Positions 9,819 to 16,984 of a DNA stretch of 16,984 bases are shown here, piece after piece. Under the pieces are notes generated by a model that worked only from the letters and a program-made list of their open reading frames with translations, made no database searches and was not told the DNA's origin. A program made the translations under genes and the position numbers. Within the stretch, counting starts at the first letter, position 1, and each line of letters begins with the position of its first letter. The stretch spans positions 1 to 16,984 of the forward strand of contig JAQIWT010000631.1 of NCBI GenBank assembly GCA_034696485.1. The letters run 5' to 3'. Source of the DNA: Isohypsibius dastychi (taxonomy: Eukaryota; Tardigrada; Eutardigrada; Parachela; Isohypsibiidae).

Positions 9819-12800
9819 TCATTTGTCTTCTTCAAGCATCCATTTTCCCGAGCTCGGTGAGGGTGTCTGCCTTCTTGCGACAAATTCCGTCACTGAAACC
9901 CGCTTCATCGCCGATTTGAGTCTCTGGGCATTCTGAAGCTGCTTCCACAATCGTTTTGGTCGCGGATTCCTGACAGCGAAGCGAGATATTCTTCGTTCGT
10001 TTAGCGAGGGATCGTCCATAATATCCGCCTCGATTTGTACTTCCATTTTCTCGGCTACTTGACGCAGTAACTCGTACTGACGATCAACGACAGAGTCGAT
10101 TTCTTTTAGTTTCATTGAAGCAGACGAAATCTCACAAGACGGTCGTGGCTTTGGTTCTTTTCCTTGGTCGGTGCTATCTGTAGGAGACCATTCAATCGAA
10201 TTTCTTTCCAGATCGTAGGTAGTAAAAATATGAATCCACTGCTGTACGATTTAGAAAAAAATTGATAACCAGACTCAGCCACCAATCTGTTCAATTTACC
10301 CGAAGTCCGCGAAGCTTTGACTTGTTCGGATAAACTGTGATCTCCGGCTTGCTTAATTTTGAAATGACGGTTTTAGGCAGAAGTTGTTCCAGATCGGAAT
10401 GTAGCATTATCTGCATTCCCAGAATGCCTAGTGTCGCACTGCGTCGAAGTCTTTGGATGTCACACACAACGGTAGCCATCTGCAAATACCAGCAGAATAT
10501 TGATGACCTTTTACAGAACGGTGAAAATAAAAAAAATTACAAGAATCGCTTGCATCAGCAAGGTCACTATGCCGATTGTGGACAAGGCCAGAAAATATGT
10601 TGCGTCAGGAAACACAAACTTTCCGGTGAGCAGTGGATTAATATAGTTGTCAATAACGTCCCCTTCCCCAACGAGCAGATCAGATATCCGGATAAGTGAT
10701 GCAAACAAGTTGGAATGCGCGGATCGCCAACTGGCTGGGTCATCCTCTCGATGATCGGTCTGTTACAAGAAATGGCTGAGATTGAATGTGTGGAATAAAA
10801 CAATTATTACCTGATAGAAAATTGGATCATCTGGGAATACTAGCTCGGGGTTCAGGACACAGGCTGCCATGCTGAATGCAATGATGACAATAAAATAAAC
10901 GGAGAAAGCTTTCGATAAAACAACCAGTTCGCGAAGAAAAATGCCAACATAAATTCCCGGCCGTCCATATCGCTGAAGGTAGATGATTAAATTGGACCAG
11001 GCTAAAAAACAAGCGAATCCTCCAAAGATCCATTTTGCCCTCCAGGCAACATAATTTTCGTGTACATCGAAAAACGCCAGAGAGAAAACCAAGGATGATA
11101 AATAGAGGGCCACTTCGAAATAATTGACGAACGACAAAAAATATCCCTGCAAATAAACCAGTGAATTGATTGGTCAAAAACTGGGCTTTAGTATACCGAA
11201 CCTGAACGAAAATCTGGACGAGCTTTCTTAGAAGCTGGCATGATGCAATGACAACTATCATAAAGAGGAATATTTCGTCGACGACTGCAATGTCCAATGA
11301 ACTACGAGATCCCAGTGGATAAGCTCCAAAATAGGTCCCATTATCAAAATGATGGATCGGTGTGACCGAGTTGTTAGGAATGTTCTCATAACTGTAACGC
11401 GCCAAACGAGGCTATCGCGGATGAACATTATTAGTATCGGTTTTAAAGGTGTTCGGGTAGTTGTTACAATGAAATCGTTGTCGGTTCCATGTAGAATTAA
11501 AAAGGTCAGCATAGTCAGAAACGTCACGTAGAAAAACAAATTCAGGAAATGTAAGTATATGCCGTAAGAGGTCCTGAAAAACCAAGATTCGTTTCCTGTG
11601 ATCAACCCAACGGAAACAACTCACCATTTCATATCCAGATAGCTTTTGCACAGCGGGTGACAAAACAGTTCCGTTCGGCCAAACTCGACCATACTCTATA
11701 ACAGAAGTCAATGCGGGTTAGTACGGTAGATAAAACTTATTTATGTACAGATGTATACTAACATGCAGGGCACCCAAAGGTCTCTCGTCACTAGATCTTG
11801 ATTTAGGTTGGAACGCGTATAGCTCAGGTTGAAGAATTCGAAAGTCGTATCTGATCTGAAAAGTCGAAAAGTAATAATTTTTTGCTCAGCCGGTGAGTTC
11901 CATACAAAAAACTGCTTGGATAGCGGATGGCAGTTGGCCTCCGACTTGCTTCGGTCAAGAATTTTCTGGAGAACATGAAAATTCTCAGTTGTAATGCAAG
12001 AAAGAATAGTTTGGGCCAATTAAATAACTAACCTCCATCACTTGGGGTAGTTCTTTGATAAGACCATATATAGGCCATCGATATATTTCAGATGGTATAG
12101 TCAGTATTTCTTCCGACCGAGAACTCTCGATCATTGCATTTGCAGCCTCTTGATGCTTCAGCTGGATAGCTACATCCAGCGGTGTTGCATTATCTGCGTT
12201 CTTTCCGAGTTGTACTCCATGTTGCAGCAAGAACGAAACACACTTGGGAGCGTTGTTCGCCGCTGCAGTATGAAGGGGCGAATTCTACAAAACAAGAAAC
12301 TCCAAGTCAACTTTGGACAATACGTTACTTAGAAGCAACAACAGCACTACTGTCAAAAGCAATGCAAGTACTGAAAGTCCAAAAGAAGACAACAAAACCA
12401 GGAACGAGCATGTGGTGACCTTTCAATTTACGGGCTTACCCCTTTTTTGTCACATGTCTCAGCCAAGTAGGAGTAATGTTGTACCAACAACTGAGCAATA
12501 TCTGCAACTCGCCGATTACTTAAAAATCTTAATACATTCCCATTACACAGAGGAACTAACCCTGATGATCAAATCTGACCGCGTGATGAAGCGCCGTTAA
12601 TCCACTGTGATCCCTGACATAATCAATGTTCACAGCATCGAATGCCGCCAGTTTCAATGTCTTACGTACTTCCGAATCTGCGCGCCATTATTGATCAATA
12701 GTTTGGCAATTTTGAAGTGACCTCCTTCGGACGCCAGCTGCAAGGGCGTTTTTCCTTGAAGAAAACGCTTCGGTCAGAATAAGATATTGCTTCGACCATG

Positions 12801-15107
12801 CCAGAGCTGGACATACCGAAGCGGTCCGTACTGCTGATAAATCGAACTCCTTCAACAGATTCAATCAGCTTCTTCATTGTACTGTATCTTCCATGTCTAC
12901 ATTCAAACAAAGAAATATTCCCCGGTCAGATTTCATTTCGTGTTGGAATGGAAGCTCACAATGCCGCCAAATGTATTGGTGAATGTAGTTCCTCGTCTTT
13001 GGTTGTGAGTGAAGCGCCTAGTTCGACCAGTTGTCGGCTGAAATCCCCAAGTCCTCGTTTTGCGGCGTAATGAAGCGGAGTGTGCCCTTGCTTATCCTTT
13101 TCATTCAAGAGTTTCAGAAAAAGTTTTGTCTAAAAAACAATTAAGTTTTTAAATGACTGTACGTAGTTTATGAAGGGGTGGCAGTACGTCCTTACATCAC
13201 GAATTTCGTTGCGGAAATCAGCTTGCTGTCCACCAGATAACACAACCATGTGCAAGAAATTATGTCCTTCAAAATCGCGAATACTTGGATCGACGCCAAG
13301 GGACAGCAGTTCAGAAACGGATTTAAATGCTGATTTCTTGGCCGCCAAAACTAGTGGTGTTCTCCCCTTGTTATCTTGCGAATTCAGTGGCGCGCCCTGA
13401 AATTTGAAATAACGGCGCACAGACAAAAGCAGCATGAAAAAAACATTCATACCCGACAAACAAGACCGGAAATTAATTGGTGATGATCGTACATTGCTGC
13501 TCTGAAAGATGAAATCATTGAATATGATAAAAATCATTCGAGTAAGTACTCGAATCGAGTTGATCAAAATTAATTCTCAAAATTAATAGTTCAAAACAAT
13601 TTATTAAAATTGATACGTATTTATTAAAACCTTAATTTATTTAAAGTAAAATTAAAATTTGAGCAGGACAAAGGAATCATGTTTCTATCTTGCCGATGAA
13701 GTGGCGTGAAACCCTGCTCATCTTTCAGCGACAGAACGTGCCGAATTACATCCCGTGGAACCATGTCCCCAATCAGATCAACCATTGCGCTTGCTCCCTG
13801 TGAACAGGCCAGGTGATATGGTGTCGCTTTGTCACGAGTTTGCGCTTCGATATTGGCATCGTATTTGAGCAGCAACCGAACAGCTTCGAGGTTGCCACCA
13901 TAAACCGCCGCGTGCAAAGGTGTCCCATTTTCATCATCCACAAAAGCTAGCAGCTCTTTCTGGGTATACGCACAATTCCCCGGAGTTAAGAGATACTCAA
14001 GCACACCAACCGAACCACGTGCAGCCGCAACATGTATAGGGCGGAGTCCTTCAAAACATGGCCGTCCGACGCTGGCCCGATGGCGAACCAAAAGGTCAAC
14101 TTCCTCAACATTGTTCAATGCTGCGGCGATGTGAAGCGGAGTTTCACCGTTGTTCCCGCGGATGTTTGTCTCGACTTGTGAGGAATTTAGCAACACCTAC
14201 AAATAAACCGAACCACCTGAAAATTAAGACAAGATCTTTTTGTTTATGACTGACCTTTAAAACCTCCAAACGATTCTGTCTGACTGCCAAGTGCAACGGA
14301 GTGTCCATGTTATGGTTTTGTAGTTGCGGATTCGTTCCTAATGCGAGGAGCGCAGTCACTAGTTTTGGGTCGTCTGTGTCTACAGCCAAATGTAAGGAGG
14401 TGTTTCCGTGATCGTCTGCGACATTCATATCTAAACACATTAATGAAATTTAATTTTTATGAATTCCATCTCATGAAAATTAATTTACATGTAGAGTGAT
14501 GAAATAATTGAATTAATGTTAATCCGTTTAACATAATTAAAACCTACATGTAATTTCATTTTTTGTAAAACTTAATTATCAACTTTAGTCAAGAATGACT
14601 TGATTTTATGAAATTATATCATATAATTTATATAATGATACAAAAACTTGCACATTACCCGGATTTGATTCGGCCAAAAAGTCGATGGAATCGAGGTTTT
14701 TAGCTACAGTGGCATAATGAAGAGCAGCCCTGCCGGACGAATCCCTGAAGTTGAGGAGCCAAGGTTCTGTTTTCAACAAAGTCTGCATGAGTCTTATCTC
14801 TCCCACACCAGCGGCCTGTAGAAAAAACTCGAATCACGAGGCGCTCGCTTTTAAAAATCAATCCTACTTCACAGAAATTTTCCACCAGTGCATCTCGCTT
14901 TTGGTCATCTGGCGAAATGGGACCGGAAACGATGCTACCTTCGCTTGATAGCCGTTCTCTCGATTTTCCTGATTTAATTCTCTGCAACTTGATGACCGCT
15001 GTCCGGCGGCGGGTTGAATTGCTATCCAGCGAATCATCCGATCCTGACCGCAACAACGATTTCAGCGAGAGTTGCGGAGAATGATGAAAAAGTGTATTCC
15101 ATGGCAT
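9819..15107 (-). CDS. trpa-1: TRPA-family cation channel with ankyrin repeats (TRPA1-like)
   Basis: Twenty minus-strand exons: 14868-15107, 14659-14815, 14255-14430, 13694-14196, 13453-13501, 13196-13396, 12960-13129, 12817-12896, 12670-12754, 12561-12613, 12440-12507, 12033-12284, 11763-11965, 11625-11693, 11468-11573, 11202-11411, 10811-11146, 10541-10759, 10300-10479, 9819-10241. They give 1259 aa (human TRPA1 1119). TRPA channels pass calcium and other cations in response to temperature or reactive chemicals. A serine/arginine-rich N-terminus (1-80) precedes about 16 ankyrin repeats (~80-665; TPLHLAV, TPLHIAA and similar). The pre-S1 block HPLCKSYLDMKW (758-769) matches human HPVCKEYLLMKW. 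Approximate membrane segments: S1 776-797, S2 851-866, S3 880-899, S4 914-932 (ending IIYLQRYGRPGIY), S5 950-972, pore 1005-1022, S6 1038-1064. A TRP-like helix, VYPNK and a C-terminal coiled coil (~1165-1200) follow. Intron 4 is GC-AG. Confidence 0.94.
13502..13693 (-). other. GC-AG intron 4 of the TRPA gene
   Basis: The minus-strand donor reads CG then GCAAGA, and the acceptor is TTTCAG. Using the GC donor joins TPLHR to AAMYDHH, an exact ankyrin-repeat core. A GT donor 63 bases downstream (exon end at 13631) has the same phase and would insert 21 residues without a stop, but it breaks the repeat. Confidence 0.75.
14485..14553. repeat. Imperfect inverted repeat in TRPA intron 2
   Basis: TTACATGTAG (14485-14494) and CTACATGTAA (14544-14553) are perfect 10-base inverted arms with further partial matches outside. 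Inside them, ATGTTAA (14516-14522) and TTAACAT (14528-14534) form a second stem with a 5-base loop. The surrounding intron is very AT-rich, which makes chance pairing easier. Confidence 0.45.
14611..14629. repeat. 19-base AT palindrome in TRPA intron 2
   Basis: AAATTATAT, a single C, and ATATAATTT form a perfect 9-bp inverted repeat about 30 bases from the intron's splice donor. It is all A/T apart from the central base. No function is claimed. Confidence 0.45.
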
Positions 15108-15712
15108 TTTTGTAATTTTCAAAATCCGATTCGAAATAACAGTTTGATATTACGGGAAATAACCGAATTCTCAACAAGTTTTACTAGTCAAGTCTACCTC
15201 ATCGGTATTCATGTTTCCGTGTTTAAATATGCTAAAAATGTTCTTACACAGCGGGGAACTGCTTGAATCGCAGCGCCATCGTGATGAACAAAATATTCTG
15301 ACAGACTGTAAATTCACGGACACTGAAATCATTGTCTGTCTGAAAACTAATGGGGCATATTAGCAGCACGAGACGTTTTGCAATGTCAATTAGCAATAAA
15401 TAGCCGAGAATTCTCAGAAATTCGAAACGAAAGACCCCCTAAAATATCGTTATCTATCGCAATCGTTAAGCGTTATCGCAGAGAAATATTTTGACTGAAA
15501 ATTTCGAACAAGTTATCACGTGTTGTCAGTTTTCGACTCAAGACATAATACCGACTTTTGTTTCTTTTATAACTATTATTTAATCATCTTAGCCATCCAA
15601 CTGAAATGCTGGACAAGTCAAACTCACACGTGTAGTTTCACGAGAACTACAAATCAAAAAAAAACAGTCTTCTGGTAATAACGGGACCAATCAAAATAGT
15701 AGCACTAGTCTA
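15108..15712. promoter_or_regulatory. Intergenic region between ECSIT and TRPA, likely holding the TRPA promoter
   Basis: 605 bases between the ECSIT stop and the TRPA start, both genes on the minus strand, with no supportable coding frame. It holds two CACGTG E-boxes (15517-15522 and 15627-15632). A cluster of CGTTA / TATCG motifs lies at about 15447-15479. A minus-strand TATTTAAA (plus 15222-15229) about 115 bases upstream of the TRPA ATG could be a TATA-like element. I found no canonical AATAAA for ECSIT. Assignment to promoter function is inferred from position only. Confidence 0.4.
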
Positions 15713-16984
15713 TTAAATTTTAGAGGGGTCGTACTGATTTGACCTATGTACAGACCAGCTGGGATGTGCCTCATTTTCAAGGCTAACCAGTTCCCTGTCA
15801 ACTTCGAGGGACCGGATTCGGAAGACCACCGGAATTTGAATCAACCGAGGATTTGTTTGCGATAAATAGGAAATCCAAGATCTCAGGGAATCCTTGCTTG
15901 CCGTTCCCGTTATGCATATTGCCAAAATTTTCCCATCTTCTTGCTCGTGTATCGAAGGTTGAGGCGCAAGTTCTTTTGGATTTTCTTTTTCCCAGAAGAA
16001 ATCCCAATCAATCTTGGCTGAAAAGAAAAATGGTATTTCTCATGTCGGAAAAAGTGAATGCTAAGAAATTTACTATCTTCTTCGTAGTACGGTTCCGGGC
16101 TGACTTTTCCTTCTAGCAGATTATCCGGCTCATCGCGTAATATGAAATACTTGAAGAACTGTTCTTTGAGATACACCGAGTATTCCCCTTCAACGTAAAC
16201 CGGGCGCTCTAGAGGTATCTTTGCGATAAGTTCGCGTTGTGCTGGACATATCAGGCTAGCAACCCATGTATGGTCAATTGCTTCCGGAAAGTCATCCGTC
16301 TGCAGAGCAATTGCATTTACTTAACAGCTGAAAATTCCATTCAAATCAACACATTTCGAATAACCAAAGCAAAATTTGAAAAAAAAATTTAAAAAATGAT
16401 CAGTTTCAACAGTTAACTCTTGATTTTAAATTAAAAGCTTAATCAGTCTCCTGATTAAGATTTTGAAGATATAAATATATCAGTTCCACTACAGAACGCG
16501 CTGGACCACAAAAAAAGTACATACCTGAAACACAGAAACTTCTTTCAATAAATCGGGACACATTCTTTCCAGTGCCAGTCGCGCCTGATCTGAAGGGTCG
16601 CGGGGAAGCGGAAGTGGTACGGCATATGGGTTCGCATGCCGGAATTTAGGAAACCAATAAATAATTCTTTTGAATTTCCGCATTGCTATCGACCGGTCTC
16701 CGAAGGCATTCAATACAATGTGATATGTCTCCACATCCGGAACGACAGCTACGACGAAGGAAACAATAATTAACTTTCTGGTAAACAATCGAAATTTGTA
16801 TAAAAATCTCACCATTTAATTCCATTTCATTCAGAACATCGATGCAACATTCCTGCTGCCGTGGATAATGCATGAACTCGACCTGCCACATATTTTGAGC
16901 AACGAAACGTCCTTTCGGAAAGACGTTTAACAGATCCTTGTAAACATCCAAATCTTTGTGAACTCCAAATTCTTTGAGTTTCTT
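15713..16984 (-). CDS. ECSIT: ECSIT, C-terminal part (5' end outside window)
   Basis: Minus-strand exons 16813-16984 (running off the right edge), 16525-16748, 16074-16299 and 15713-16017, phase-consistent, giving 308 residues. ECSIT is a mostly mitochondrial factor needed for complex I assembly with NDUFAF1 and ACAD9, and a Toll/TRAF6 signalling adaptor. Matching blocks in order: [69 protein letters not shown], then AICITGTA and [14 protein letters not shown], which align with human GLQETNPTLAQIPVVFRL. The first part is the helical PPR-like region; the second is the ECSIT C-terminal domain. Junction A|CC after YYEED and junction G|CT after MELN both restore family sequence. The tail after VVFRI is short and hydrophilic. 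The start, with its mitochondrial targeting sequence, lies beyond the window. Confidence 0.94.

Noticed and set aside
11625-11730. Alternative reading ALTSVIEYGRV for the TRPA pre-S1 exon
   Set aside because: It looks like insect TRPA sequence at first but lacks any AG acceptor in that frame and cannot be joined on either side. The other frame gives HPLCKSYLDMKW with canonical sites on both ends.
12508-12560. Longer TRPA exon 11 reading NRRVADIAQ from acceptor TTTTTAAG
   Set aside because: The phase does not match the only usable donor (G|GTTAGT). Acceptor GGCGAG at 12508-12509 matches the phase and gives better ankyrin-repeat spacing.
13561-13660. AAAATTAAT direct repeats in TRPA intron 4 as a mobile element
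   Set aside because: Only two short AT-rich copies; no terminal repeats, target duplication or coding sequence.
1-16984. tRNA, rRNA, CRISPR, integrase, transposase or bacterial operon signals
   Set aside because: I looked for tRNA B-box-like sequence, regular repeat-spacer arrays and mobile-element proteins on both strands and saw none; all long-range coding signal is explained by six spliced animal genes.

Overview
The window is ordinary animal nuclear DNA. It carries six protein-coding genes, all split by short GT-AG introns (mostly 55-230 bases, with TTTTCAG or TTTTTAG acceptors). Compact spacing, small introns and an uncharacterised cysteine-rich secreted gene point to a small-genome ecdysozoan such as a nematode or tardigrade. 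The sequence alone does not settle which. There is no bacterial, viral or transposon coding, and I found no rRNA, tRNA or CRISPR array.

Layout: (1) 1-2019, plus: the last five exons of a WDR7 / rabconnectin-3 beta gene. (2) 2624-4264, minus: a complete six-exon TMEM129-type ER E3 ubiquitin ligase, tail-to-tail with WDR7. (3) 4629-8184, plus: a complete eight-exon STK11IP (LKB1-interacting protein 1) gene, head-to-head with TMEM129 across 364 bases. (4) 8547-9501, minus: a four-exon gene for a secreted protein with 13 cysteines, family not assigned. (5) 9819-15107, minus: a complete 20-exon TRPA-type cation channel with about 16 ankyrin repeats. (6) 15713-16984, minus: the last four exons of ECSIT, a complex I assembly and Toll-signalling factor. 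Its 5' part lies beyond the right edge.

Exon models were built by hand. Each junction was checked for splice dinucleotides, reading phase and agreement with remembered family sequence. Every gene except the secreted one rests on clear homology over its length. All models keep frame from end to end: TMEM129 378 aa, STK11IP 1053 aa, secreted protein 191 aa, TRPA 1259 aa.

The genes do not form a pathway. WDR7 acts on V-ATPase, STK11IP on LKB1 and endolysosomal signalling, TMEM129 on ER-associated degradation, ECSIT in mitochondria, and TRPA at the plasma membrane. I see no new multi-gene system. The most useful second looks are a GC-AG intron with an alternative in-frame GT donor in TRPA, the unplaced cysteine-rich secreted gene, the TRPA pore sequence, and several small regulatory structures.
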